From an uncultured Lachnospiraceae bacterium (GTDB taxonomy: Bacteria > Bacillota > Clostridia > Lachnospirales > Lachnospiraceae), in the NCBI GenBank assembly GCA_934437985.1, contig CAKSBI010000023.1, forward strand, positions 1-35,595: a DNA stretch of 35,595 bases. The letters are read 5' to 3'. This document shows, piece by piece, positions 1-7,196 of the stretch (position 1 is the stretch's first letter; every line of letters begins with the position of its first letter). The translations under genes and the position numbers were made by a program. Below the pieces are notes generated by a model, which searched no databases, had not been told where the DNA came from, and saw only the letters and a list, made by a program, of their open reading frames with translations.

Positions 1-46
1 AGTAATGTATGGAGCTGACTGTTACTAATAGGTCGAAGGCTTGACC
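1..46 (+). rRNA. 23S ribosomal RNA, 3' end (partial)
   Basis: The first ~46 bases match the conserved 3' terminus of bacterial 23S rRNA, with the GGAGCTGACTG / TACTAATAGGTCGA / GGCTTGACC blocks that close the terminal helix. The gene begins outside the window. The end is placed by family resemblance and could be off by a few bases. The next 80 bases hold no recognisable 5S gene and lead straight into a tRNA array, so the tRNAs are probably co-transcribed with this rRNA operon. Confidence 0.88.
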
Positions 47-127
47 AGGGACGGAGGTTCTTGGACATGGACGGATGAAAGTGGTTCTGGTTCAGTGTGT
101 AGTTTTGAAGGTACGGAATATAATTAA

Positions 128-201
128 GGCCCAGTGGCTCAGTTGGTTAGAGCGCCGCCCTGTCACGGCGGAGGTCAGGGGTTCGAGCCCCCTTTGGGTC
201 G
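128..201 (+). tRNA. tRNA-Asp (GTC)
   Basis: Full cloverleaf: acceptor GGCCCAG pairs with TTGGGTC, the anticodon stem CCGCC/GGCGG encloses anticodon GTC at 162-164, and the T-loop GTTCGAG is present. The discriminator is G201. The 3' CCA is not encoded. It is the first tRNA after the 23S end. Confidence 0.96.
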
Positions 202-235
202 CTAAAGATTATTGTTAATCTTTGAAGTAGTACTT

Positions 236-308
236 GGGATCTTAGCTCAGCTGGGAGAGCATCTGCCTTACAAGCAGAGGGTCACAGGTTCGAGCCCTGT
301 AGGTCCCA
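236..308 (+). tRNA. tRNA-Val (TAC)
   Basis: Acceptor GGGATCT pairs with AGGTCCC. The D-arm TAGCTCAGCTGGGAGAGC, an anticodon loop with TAC and the T-arm GGTTCGAGCC are all present. The discriminator is A308 and no CCA is encoded. Second in the array. Confidence 0.96.
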
Positions 309-333
309 TTTATAATCTAATAAAGTACTATTT

Positions 334-406
334 GCCGACATGGCTCAATTGGCAGAGCAGCTGATTTGTAATCAGCAGGTTAACGGTTCAAGTCCGTTTG
401 TCGGCT
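334..406 (+). tRNA. tRNA-Thr (TGT)
   Basis: Acceptor GCCGACA pairs with TGTCGGC. The anticodon stem GCTGA/TCAGC holds the loop TTTGTAA, whose central triplet is TGT. The T-arm GGTTCAAGTCC is present and the discriminator is T406. Third in the array. Confidence 0.95.
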
Positions 407-410
407 TTAT

Positions 411-492
411 GGATGGATTCCCGAGTGGCCAAAGGGGGCAGACTGTAAATCTGTTGTCGACGACTTCGAAGGTTCGAATCCTTCTCCATCCA
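411..492 (+). tRNA. tRNA-Tyr (GTA)
   Basis: This is a class II tRNA with a long variable arm. Acceptor GGATGGA pairs with TCCATCC, the anticodon loop contains GTA within GACTGTAAATC, and the long variable stem is followed by T-arm GGTTCGAATCC. Only a 4-base spacer separates it from tRNA-Thr. Confidence 0.95.
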
Positions 493-517
493 TTGTGCAA
501 AAGCACATATTAATTAT

Positions 518-591
518 CGCGGGGTAGAGCAGTTAGGCAGCTCGTCGGGCTCATAACCCGAAGGTCGTTGGTTCAAATCCAGCCCCCGCAA
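518..591 (+). tRNA. Initiator tRNA-fMet (CAT)
   Basis: Anticodon CAT lies in the loop of stem CGGGC... with three consecutive GC pairs (GGG/CCC), an initiator hallmark. Acceptor CGCGGGG faces CCCCGCA, so position 1 C opposes position 72 A and is unpaired. That mismatch distinguishes bacterial initiator from elongator Met tRNA. It is therefore probably not the ligand of the metG T-box leader further downstream. Confidence 0.95.
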
Positions 592-607
592 TTATATACT
601 TCAGCAT

Positions 608-680
608 GCCCAGATAGCTCAGTTGGTAGAGCAAGGGACTGAAAATCCCTGTGTCGCTGGTTCGATTCCGGCTCTGGGCA
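608..680 (+). tRNA. tRNA-Phe (GAA)
   Basis: Acceptor GCCCAGA pairs with TCTGGGC. The anticodon loop reads CTGAAAA with GAA, and the T-arm GGTTCGATTCC is present. The discriminator is A680. Confidence 0.96.
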
Positions 681-697
681 CTTATTTTTTATAATAT

Positions 698-770
698 GGG
701 TCACTAGCTCAGTCGGTAGAGCACTTGACTTTTAATCAAGTTGTCGGGGGTTCGATTCCCCCGTGACTCA
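698..770 (+). tRNA. tRNA-Lys (TTT)
   Basis: Acceptor GGGTCAC pairs with GTGACTC (one G-T). The anticodon stem TTGAC/..TCAAG surrounds TTT, and T-arm GGTTCGATTCC is present. It is the last tRNA before the terminator. Confidence 0.96.
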
Positions 771-779
771 CTATTGAAG

Positions 780-813
780 GATTTATGATAGATTTTGTCA
801 TAAGTCTTTTTTT
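780..813 (+). terminator. Rho-independent terminator of the rRNA/tRNA operon
   Basis: A 9-bp stem, GATTTATGA (780-788) with TCATAAGTC (798-806), is followed by a run of seven T (807-813). It sits 9 bases after tRNA-Lys and closes the rRNA-tRNA transcription unit. Confidence 0.85.
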
Positions 814-875
814 GTTCATCAGACAATTTACTTATCTGTAACAGGTTAAACTTAAATTGGACAAGGAGCAATACT

Positions 876-1376
876 ATGGAATTTTGGGATATTTATGATG
901 CTGATAAAAAAAGAACAGGCAGGACAATGAAGCGTAATGACTGGTGCCTGAAGGATGGTGAATATCACCTTACTGTACTGGGTGTGGTTGCAAAACCCGA
1001 TGGCAGGTATCTCATAAGTAAAAGGGTTATGACAAAATCATGGGCACCGGGATGGTGGGAAGTATCCGGTGGTGGAGTTATGGCCGGAGAAGATTCTGAG
1101 GACGCAGTTAAGAGAGAGATATTTGAGGAAACCGGTCTTGACGTTAATGGCTGGGAAGGTGGATATATATTTACCTATAAGAGAGAAAATCCAGGCGATG
1201 GTGATAACTATTTCGTGGACGTGTATAAGTTTATATCAGATTTTGATGAAAAAGATATACATATGCAGGAAGCTGAGACAGATGGATATAAGCTGGCAGC
1301 TATCGAAGAGATTGAAGAATATGCAAAGCAGGGGATATTTTTGCATTATGACAGTATTAAAAGGGTATTTGAGTAG
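876..1376 (+). CDS. Nudix hydrolase (IPP-isomerase/YfcD-like)
   Basis: A 166-residue Nudix protein. Nudix enzymes hydrolyse a nucleoside diphosphate linked to another moiety, using a metal-binding helix. The box is complete: G66, E72, R80-E81, E84-E85, G87. The N-terminus (FWDIYDADKKRTGR) resembles the IPP-isomerase-like branch (YfcD type), which often acts as a hydrolase of unknown substrate rather than an isomerase. It lacks the extra isomerase signatures, so the substrate cannot be read from the sequence. ATG at 876 follows AAGGAG at 863-868. It is the first gene after the tRNA operon terminator, and the greA-like gene follows 45 bases later, probably on the same transcript. The protein looks cytosolic. 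Confidence 0.85.
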   Translation: MEFWDIYDADKKRTGRTMKRNDWCLKDGEYHLTVLGVVAKPDGRYLISKRVMTKSWAPGWWEVSGGGVMAGEDSEDAVKREIFEETGLDVNGWEGGYIFTYKRENPGDGDNYFVDVYKFISDFDEKDIHMQEAETDGYKLAAIEEIEEYAKQGIFLHYDSIKRVFE

Positions 1377-1421
1377 TTTGCATAGAAGCTTGTATATTAG
1401 CAGAATTGTGGGGGATAATAT

Positions 1422-1922
1422 ATGTATGACCGATTGACAAAGCATGATATTGAAAAAATGCAGGAAGAGGTAGATCACAGAAAGCTTGTTATAAGAAAAG
1501 AGGCTCTTGAAGATGTAAAAGAAGCAAGGGCGCATGGTGATCTTAGTGAAAATTTTGAGTATAAGGCTGCAAAGAAATATAAAAATCAAAATGAAAGCCG
1601 AATCAGATATCTTGAGAAAATGATTAAGACAGCAATTATTGTTGAAGATGAATCAGGTGAAGATGAAGTAGGGCTTAATGATACGGTAACAATATATACT
1701 ATCGAAGATGATTGTGAAGAAACATATAAGCTTGTAACAACAATAAGAAGTGATTCACTTAATCAGATTATCAGTATTGAATCACCCCTTGGGAAAGCAC
1801 TTGTCGGAAAAAAGGTTGGAGACAAGGTAAATGTTAAGATAAATGATTCATACAATTATGATGTAATAATAAGGTCAATTTGTAAAAGCGATGATGAATC
1901 AGAAGCTATAAGATCATTTTAA
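1422..1922 (+). CDS. greA: GreA-family transcript cleavage factor
   Basis: A 166-residue GreA/GreB-family protein. Such factors enter the RNA polymerase secondary channel and stimulate cleavage of backtracked RNA. The N-terminal coiled coil (about 1-75) carries the tip signature HGDLSENFEYKAAK at 38-51. Acidic residues D40 and E43 match the catalytic tip acids of E. coli GreA (D41, E44). The C-terminal FKBP-like domain (about 85-160) contains SPLGKALVGKKVGDKV. Length is close to the usual ~158. ATG 1422 is preceded by a G-rich site (1410-1414). A second, canonical greA may exist elsewhere, because Lachnospiraceae often carry paralogues; the symbol therefore denotes the family. Confidence 0.85.
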   Translation: MYDRLTKHDIEKMQEEVDHRKLVIRKEALEDVKEARAHGDLSENFEYKAAKKYKNQNESRIRYLEKMIKTAIIVEDESGEDEVGLNDTVTIYTIEDDCEETYKLVTTIRSDSLNQIISIESPLGKALVGKKVGDKVNVKINDSYNYDVIIRSICKSDDESEAIRSF

Positions 1923-1952
1923 TATAGTGGTGTGTGGTTAGAATTATAGGTC

Positions 1953-1981
1953 TTGACAAGATACGTATATATTAATAATAT
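1953..1981 (+). promoter_or_regulatory. Sigma-A promoter of the metG T-box transcript
   Basis: TTGACA at 1953-1958 and TAATAT at 1976-1981 are separated by exactly 17 bases. This is the best-looking promoter in the window. Transcription would start near 1988, just before T-box stem I. Confidence 0.7.
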
Positions 1982-2193
1982 AGAATATATATTTTATATT
2001 AGAGAATTAGTGATGAAGAGAAGAGTACATCAGATTGGTCTGTGTATAGAGAATCCGGATGGTGGGAAAGGGTGACAGATAACTGGTGGAAGATGGCCTC
2101 GGAGCTGCGTACTGAGATATTATATATTTGATATGGCAATGCATTTATAAAGGTGCCGCATATGATAATCCCACGATATGCGAATATCGGGGT

Positions 2194-2254
2194 GGATTGT
2201 GGGAGTGCGAAGCACGGAACAATCCGCAGGCATCAAAGTCGGGGGCTTTTGACC
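2194..2254. repeat. Inserted hairpin element, probable dispersed repeat
   Basis: Inside the T-box leader, GGATTGT (2194-2200) pairs with ACAATCC (2219-2225) around a second stem GTGC-GAA-GCAC (2205-2215). A GC-rich hairpin follows, GGGG-CTTTTGA-CCCC (about 2242-2255). This is not part of canonical T-box architecture. The layout, compact GC-rich palindromes in an AT-rich intergenic region, resembles short interspersed repeats seen in Lachnospiraceae. No second copy is present in the window, so repeat status is inference. Confidence 0.4.
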
Positions 2255-2393
2255 CCAACATCATAGTATAATAATATATAATATTTAGGATACGACGGGA
2301 GCACCCGTTATAGTGCAGAACTGTAATTGCTGCAGTTTGTGAGGTCTGTATCGTGAGGTATGGATGAATTAAAGTGGTAACACGAGTAATCGT

Positions 2394-2427
2394 CTTTAAG
2401 TGCATATGCATTTAAGGATTTTTTTTA
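2394..2427 (+). terminator. T-box-controlled terminator (attenuator)
   Basis: CTTTAAGTGC (2394-2403) pairs with GCATTTAAGG (2408-2417) in a 10-bp stem with loop ATAT, followed by a T run (2419-2426). CTTT at 2394-2397 is shared with the antiterminator helix, giving the mutually exclusive switch expected for a T-box. Confidence 0.82.
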
Positions 2428-2539
2428 TTTATGCGAAGGTAATGACGTTAATTAAAAGCTGGAGATAATTATATAATACTGATAAGATGGTATTAGATAG
2501 TTAATATATATAATAACACGGACAAGGAGAGTGTATAAA

Positions 2540-4543
2540 ATGAGTGAAAAGAATACCTATTATCTTACAACAGCGATTGCTTATACATCCGGTAAGCCGC
2601 ATATTGGTAACACGTATGAGATTGTGTTAGCTGATTCTATAGTCAGGTTTAAGAGAATGCAGGGTTATGATGTAAGATTCCAGACCGGAACTGATGAACA
2701 TGGCCAGAAGATTGAGCTTAAGGCTGGAGAGGTTGGAATTACTCCTAAGGAATTTGTGGATAATGTATCAGGACAGATTAAGGATATATGGGATCTGATG
2801 AATACTTCTTATGATAAGTTTATCAGGACAACTGATGATTATCATGAGAAGCAGGTTCAGAAGATATTCAAGAAGTTATATGACCAGGGAGATATATATA
2901 AGGGAGAATATGAGGGAATGTATTGTACCCCTTGTGAATCATTTTTTACATCCTCACAGCTTGTAGATGGTAAATGCCCTGATTGCGGAAGACAATGTGA
3001 GCCTGCAAAGGAGGAGGCATATTTTCTTAAGCTGAGTAATTATTCAGACAGGCTTATTAAGCATATTAATGAGCATCCTGAATTTATTCAGCCGGAGTCA
3101 CGTAAGAATGAGATGATGAATAACTTTTTATTGCCGGGATTACAGGATCTGTGTGTATCAAGGTCATCATTTAAATGGGGTATTCCTGTTTCATTTGATG
3201 ACAAGCATATTGTGTATGTATGGCTTGACGCGCTTAGCAACTATATTACAGGTCTTGGATATGATGTTGATGGGGATAATGATGAGCTTTATACAAAGTA
3301 TTGGCCGGCTGATCTTCATCTGATCGGAAAGGATATATTAAGATTCCATACCATATACTGGCCGATTATGCTTATGGCTCTTGATATTCCTCTTCCTAAG
3401 CAGATATTTGGACATCCATGGTTATTGCAGGGTGACGGTAAGATGAGTAAGTCAAAAGGTAATGTATTGTACGCTGATGATCTTGTGGCGGAATTTGGTG
3501 TAGACGCTGTAAGATATTTTGTGTTACATGAGATGCCTTTTGAAAACGATGGTGTTATTTCGTGGGAACTTATGGTTGAGAGAATTAATTCTGAGCTTGC
3601 TAACACACTTGGCAATCTTGTTAACAGAACTATCTCCATGTCAAATAAGTATTTTGGTGGTATTGTTAACAATGCGGGTGTAAGTGACGATGTTGATAAG
3701 GATCTTATAGAAACCGTAACAACTACAGTTGACAGAGTAACTGCAAAGATGGATAAGTTAAGAGTTGCTGATGCAATTACAGAGATATTTAACTTATTCA
3801 AGCGTTGTAATAAGTATATAGATGAGACTATGCCATGGGCTCTTGCAAAGGATGAGGACAAAAAAGCAAGACTTGAGACTGTTTTATATAACCTTGTTGA
3901 AAGTATCAGTATTGGTGCAAGTCTTCTTGAGCCATATATGCCTGGGACTTCTGATAAGATTCTTGCACAGATTAATGCAGATAAGAGAGAGATTGATAAG
4001 GCTTCAACATTTGGACTGTATGAATCCGGCAGAAGGGTTGTTGAAAAGCCGGAGATTCTTTTTGCAAGACTTGATGTTAATGAGGTTTTAAAACATGTAG
4101 AGGAAAAATGTGGCAAACAGACAACCTCAGCAGATGCAGAAAATAATGCAAAAAAAGGTGAAGAAGACAAGGAAGCAGATGCTTCTACGGAAGATGTGAT
4201 AGATATAGAGAGAAAACCGGAGATAACATTTGATGATTTTATGAAGCTCCAGTTTCAGGTCGGTGAGATTATCGCCTGTGAAGAGGTTCCTAAGTCAAAG
4301 AAGCTTTTATGCTCACAGGTTAAGATCGGAAGTGAAGTCAAACAGATCGTATCGGGTATAAAGGCACATTATTCTGCTGAGGAGATGGTTGGCAAAAAGG
4401 TTATGGTACTTGTTAATCTTAAGCCTGCAAAGCTTGCCGGTGTTCTTTCAGAGGGAATGCTTTTATGTGCGGAGGATGCTGATGGTAAGCTTGCCCTTCT
4501 TACACCTGAAAAGGATATGCCTGCAGGAGCGGAGATATGTTAG
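2540..4543 (+). CDS. metG: Methionyl-tRNA synthetase
   Basis: Class I aminoacyl-tRNA synthetase that charges tRNA-Met in the cytosol. The HIGH-type motif HIGN is at 21-24 and KMSKS at 301-305. Between them lies a knuckle with Cys pairs (CTPC and CPDC) that probably binds zinc. The C-terminal ~110 residues form the EMAP/Trbp111-like tRNA-binding domain (FMKLQFQVGEIIACEEVPKS), joined by a charged linker (about 535-560). Length is 667 residues, normal for the long dimeric form. ATG 2540 was chosen over an in-frame GTG at 2531 because AAGGAG (2524-2529) gives a 10-base spacing to ATG and only one to GTG. The upstream T-box leader matches its function. The stop overlaps tatD by 7 bases. Confidence 0.97.
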   Translation: MSEKNTYYLTTAIAYTSGKPHIGNTYEIVLADSIVRFKRMQGYDVRFQTGTDEHGQKIELKAGEVGITPKEFVDNVSGQIKDIWDLMNTSYDKFIRTTDDYHEKQVQKIFKKLYDQGDIYKGEYEGMYCTPCESFFTSSQLVDGKCPDCGRQCEPAKEEAYFLKLSNYSDRLIKHINEHPEFIQPESRKNEMMNNFLLPGLQDLCVSRSSFKWGIPVSFDDKHIVYVWLDALSNYITGLGYDVDGDNDELYTKYWPADLHLIGKDILRFHTIYWPIMLMALDIPLPKQIFGHPWLLQGDGKMSKSKGNVLYADDLVAEFGVDAVRYFVLHEMPFENDGVISWELMVERINSELANTLGNLVNRTISMSNKYFGGIVNNAGVSDDVDKDLIETVTTTVDRVTAKMDKLRVADAITEIFNLFKRCNKYIDETMPWALAKDEDKKARLETVLYNLVESISIGASLLEPYMPGTSDKILAQINADKREIDKASTFGLYESGRRVVEKPEILFARLDVNEVLKHVEEKCGKQTTSADAENNAKKGEEDKEADASTEDVIDIERKPEITFDDFMKLQFQVGEIIACEEVPKSKKLLCSQVKIGSEVKQIVSGIKAHYSAEEMVGKKVMVLVNLKPAKLAGVLSEGMLLCAEDADGKLALLTPEKDMPAGAEIC

Positions 4544-5334
4544 GAATATTTGACAGTCATGCGCACTATGATGAACCACGCTTTGATGAAGACAGGGATG
4601 AATTGCTTAAGGGAATGTCTGATACCGGCGTTGACCTGATTATGAATGTTGGTTCAGATATTGCCACAACAAAGAAGACTATTGAATTGACGAAAAAGTA
4701 TTCATTTGTGTATGGAAGTGCAGGAATTCATCCGGAAGAGTGTGGAGAGACTACGGAAGAAGATATTGAATGGCTTGAACAGGCCTGTAGTAATGATAAG
4801 ATAATGGCAGTCGGGGAGATAGGTCTCGACTACCATTGGGACGAGCCTTCAAAGGATATTCAGATTAAATGGTTCAAAAGACAGCTTGAGCTTGCGGCTA
4901 AGTTAGATCTGCCGGTAATAATCCACAGCCGTGATGCTGCAGAGGACACGATGGATATTCTTAAAGAGTATGGAGGACATCTGTGGAATGGTAATCAGGA
5001 TAAACGGCCGGGTGTATTACACTGCTTTTCAAATTCTGCACAGATGGCTTCCCAATATGTTAAAATGGGATATTATATTGGTATTGGCGGTGTTGTTACA
5101 TTTAAAAATGCAAAGAAGCTTAAAGAAGTGGCAGATAAAGTATCCATTCAGGATATTGTTATTGAAACTGATTGTCCATATATGTCTCCTGAACCTCACC
5201 GTGGCAGAAGAAATGATTCATCAATGCTTAAATATGTTGCAGATAAGATTGCAGAGATTAAAGGGATGACTGCAGAAGAGGTTATAGGGATAACAAGAAA
5301 AAATGCACTTAAGCTGTACAGGATTAATTGTTGA
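4537..5334 (+). CDS. tatD: TatD-family metal-dependent DNase
   Basis: A 265-residue TIM-barrel metallohydrolase of the TatD/YcfH family, which acts as a 3'-5' exonuclease on DNA and perhaps RNA ends. Metal ligands line up: H8 and H10 (DSHAH), E94 (GEIGLDYHWD), H130 (IIHSRDA), H162 (LHCFS) and D212 (ETDCPYM). The length is typical. ATG 4537 overlaps the metG stop by 7 bases with AGGAG just upstream, suggesting translational coupling. metG-tatD-rsmA is a conserved Firmicute order. The rnmV (RNase M5) gene that often sits between tatD and rsmA is absent here. Confidence 0.94.
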   Translation: MLGIFDSHAHYDEPRFDEDRDELLKGMSDTGVDLIMNVGSDIATTKKTIELTKKYSFVYGSAGIHPEECGETTEEDIEWLEQACSNDKIMAVGEIGLDYHWDEPSKDIQIKWFKRQLELAAKLDLPVIIHSRDAAEDTMDILKEYGGHLWNGNQDKRPGVLHCFSNSAQMASQYVKMGYYIGIGGVVTFKNAKKLKEVADKVSIQDIVIETDCPYMSPEPHRGRRNDSSMLKYVADKIAEIKGMTAEEVIGITRKNALKLYRINC

Positions 5335-5372
5335 AAAACAATGGGATTGAGCTTAAGTACCGGGGGGAGCCT

Positions 5373-6254
5373 ATGAATGAAGATATGATTGATTATGACT
5401 ATCATCTGGTCAATCCTAAAAATACAATAAGTGTATTAAAAAAATATGACATACATTTTCAGAAAAAATATGGTCAGAACTTTCTTATTGACGCTCATGT
5501 GATGAATAAGATTATTAAGACTGCCGCTGTTACAAAAGATGACCTGGTAATTGAGATAGGACCCGGAATAGGAACAATGACGCAGTTTTTGTGTGAGGCA
5601 GCAAGGCAGGTAATCGCAATTGAGATAGATAAGGCACTTATTCCGGTTCTTTCGGATACGCTTTCAGGGTATGATAATGTTAAGGTTATCGAAGGTGATG
5701 TTCTTAAGCAGGACATTGGGGCAATTGCCGGAAAGTATAATGAGGGAAAGCCTGTTAAGATTGTGGCTAACCTTCCTTATTATATAACAACACCGATAAT
5801 TATGGGAATATTTGAAAAAAATGTCCCGGTGGAAAGTATTACAGTTATGGTTCAGAAAGAAGTGGCAGAGCGTATGCAGGCCGGTCCCGGCACAAAAGCA
5901 TATGGGGCGCTGTCGCTTGCAGTACAATATTATTCAAAGCCATATCTTGCAGCAAATGTACCGGAAAATTGTTTTATGCCAAGGCCTAATGTTGCAAGTG
6001 CGGTAATAACACTTGACTGCTATGGTGAGCCGGTGGTAAAGGCTGATAATGTTAAGTTGATGTTCAGCCTTATCAGGGCATCATTTCAGCAGAGAAGAAA
6101 AACGTTAATAAATGGAATCAGTAATTCATCCGAGGTTGATATCCCAAAGGAAAAGGTTATCCGGGCTTTGGAAACAATGGGACTTAATCCTTCTGTAAGA
6201 GGTGAAACCCTCACTTTAGAGCAATTTGCAACGTTAAGTAACATGTTAGCGTAG
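5373..6254 (+). CDS. rsmA: 16S rRNA dimethyladenosine transferase (KsgA/RsmA)
   Basis: SAM-dependent enzyme that dimethylates two adjacent adenosines in the 3'-terminal hairpin of 16S rRNA during 30S maturation. The N-terminus shows KKYGQNFLID (31-40). The SAM-binding GPGIG is at 63-67, and the catalytic NLPY motif starts at N133. The C-terminal helical domain contains FQQRRKTLING. I chose ATG 5373, preceded by a G-rich Shine-Dalgarno (GGGGGGAG, 5362-5369), over a TTG at 5328 that overlaps the tatD end without a good site. This gives 293 residues, the usual size. Spacing to tatD is 38 bases, so it is probably in the metG operon. Confidence 0.96.
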   Translation: MNEDMIDYDYHLVNPKNTISVLKKYDIHFQKKYGQNFLIDAHVMNKIIKTAAVTKDDLVIEIGPGIGTMTQFLCEAARQVIAIEIDKALIPVLSDTLSGYDNVKVIEGDVLKQDIGAIAGKYNEGKPVKIVANLPYYITTPIIMGIFEKNVPVESITVMVQKEVAERMQAGPGTKAYGALSLAVQYYSKPYLAANVPENCFMPRPNVASAVITLDCYGEPVVKADNVKLMFSLIRASFQQRRKTLINGISNSSEVDIPKEKVIRALETMGLNPSVRGETLTLEQFATLSNMLA

Positions 6255-6354
6255 TTCATTCTTTGGTCATAAATGTGTACTATAATTTATTAAATATGGT
6301 ATATAATTTAATGTTGCACAGAGAGGATTTACAGTAAGGAAGAAGGTGTAGTAG

Positions 6355-7158
6355 ATGGGTAACTTACCATTGTATATTTATGAGCAGGAAGAATGGGAAC
6401 AGATGGTATTGCTGTATGACTCAGCTATTAAGGAGATAAGTACAAAGCTGGAGATATTGAATAATGAGTTCAAGTTATCCCACCAGTATAACCCTATTGA
6501 GCATTTATCAAGCAGACTGAAGTCTCCGGAAAGTATAGCCAGGAAGCTTAGGAGAAGAGAAAGGGAGTTTACAGTTTCAAATATAATGCAGTATATTAAT
6601 GATGTAGCAGGAATAAGGATAATATGTTCATTTACATCTGATATATATAGAATTGCTGATGCAATAGCACGCCAGAGTGATATTAAGATTATAACAATTA
6701 AGGACTATATCAAGAATCCTAAGGATAACGGATATATGAGTTACCATATGATAGTGACAGTTCCGATTTTCTTATCTGACAGGGTTGTTGATACTAAAGT
6801 TGAGATTCAGATCCGTACAATAGCCATGGACTTCTGGGCAAGTCTTGAGCATAAAATATATTACAAATTTGAGGGTAATGCCCCACAGGGAATAAGGGCT
6901 GAGCTTAAAGAATGTGCAGATATAGTCGCATTTCTTGATAAAAAGATGTTGTCATTGAATGATTATGTAAAGAAATTTGCAGAGCAGGGTGCAGTTGATG
7001 ATATAATAGCAGAAAATGATGTTGAGGTAATATCTGTTGATCCAGCTCAAACAGAGGATGGGCAGCAGGCAGCAACGGAAGATAAAACAGAAAAATCCGG
7101 AAAAAAGGCTGACAATAACGAAAAGAAGTACAGAAAATGGCGCCTGGGAAGTAAATAA
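6355..7158 (+). CDS. relQ: Small alarmone synthetase, RelQ/SasB-like (p)ppGpp synthetase
   Basis: A single-domain GTP pyrophosphokinase that transfers pyrophosphate from ATP to GDP/GTP. It has the RelA/SpoT synthetase fold only, with no hydrolase or TGS/ACT domains. Visible motifs are HLSSRLKSPESIARKLRRR (50-68), with substrate-binding Arg/Lys residues, DVAGIRI, and EIQIRT at 150-155 followed by AMDFWASLEHK. The core is about 1-215, like B. subtilis YjbM/RelQ. The extra ~45-residue tail is charged, low in complexity (Lys/Glu/Asp/Asn) and probably disordered. ATG 6355 has AAGGAAGAAGG at 6336-6346. A TATAAT at 6302-6307 may be its -10, but no good -35 matches it. Confidence 0.92.
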   Translation: MGNLPLYIYEQEEWEQMVLLYDSAIKEISTKLEILNNEFKLSHQYNPIEHLSSRLKSPESIARKLRRREREFTVSNIMQYINDVAGIRIICSFTSDIYRIADAIARQSDIKIITIKDYIKNPKDNGYMSYHMIVTVPIFLSDRVVDTKVEIQIRTIAMDFWASLEHKIYYKFEGNAPQGIRAELKECADIVAFLDKKMLSLNDYVKKFAEQGAVDDIIAENDVEVISVDPAQTEDGQQAATEDKTEKSGKKADNNEKKYRKWRLGSK

Positions 7159-7196
7159 ATACTATATTATAAATTAAACAAAAGGAGGATGTAAAA

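Larger units (their letters stand above)
1988..2427 (+). promoter_or_regulatory. T-box leader (Met-responsive) upstream of metG
   Basis: T-box leaders bind a specific tRNA and allow transcription of the downstream gene when that tRNA is uncharged. The stem I region (about 2010-2113) has AGTA (2024-2027) facing GAA-containing GGTGGAAG. A Met codon, ATG, lies at 2093-2095 in the expected specifier position, which fits the downstream metG. The antiterminator carries AAAGTGGTAACACG (2371-2384), a variant of the T-box consensus; its TGGT can pair with a tRNA ACCA end. AAAG can pair with CTTT 2394-2397, excluding the terminator. The ~440-nt leader is longer than usual because 2150-2290 contains extra hairpins. 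The specifier assignment is inferred from position and context. Confidence 0.8.

Noticed and set aside
46..127. Degenerate 5S rRNA gene after 23S
   Set aside because: The segment is too short (about 80 bases) and lacks the conserved 5S blocks.
2194..2254. CRISPR-like or transposon-end reading of the palindromes in the metG leader
   Set aside because: There is only one copy, with no spacers, no target-site duplication and no transposase nearby. It is kept only as a probable short dispersed repeat.
2145..2411. Minus-strand open frame of 88 codons in the metG leader
   Set aside because: The segment is explained by T-box structure and hairpins. The frame has no ribosome-binding site and no recognisable protein.
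3316..4170. Long open frame on the minus strand inside metG (284 codons)
   Set aside because: It is antisense to a certain gene, has Ser/Leu-rich composition typical of a reverse-strand shadow, no ribosome-binding site and no family resemblance.
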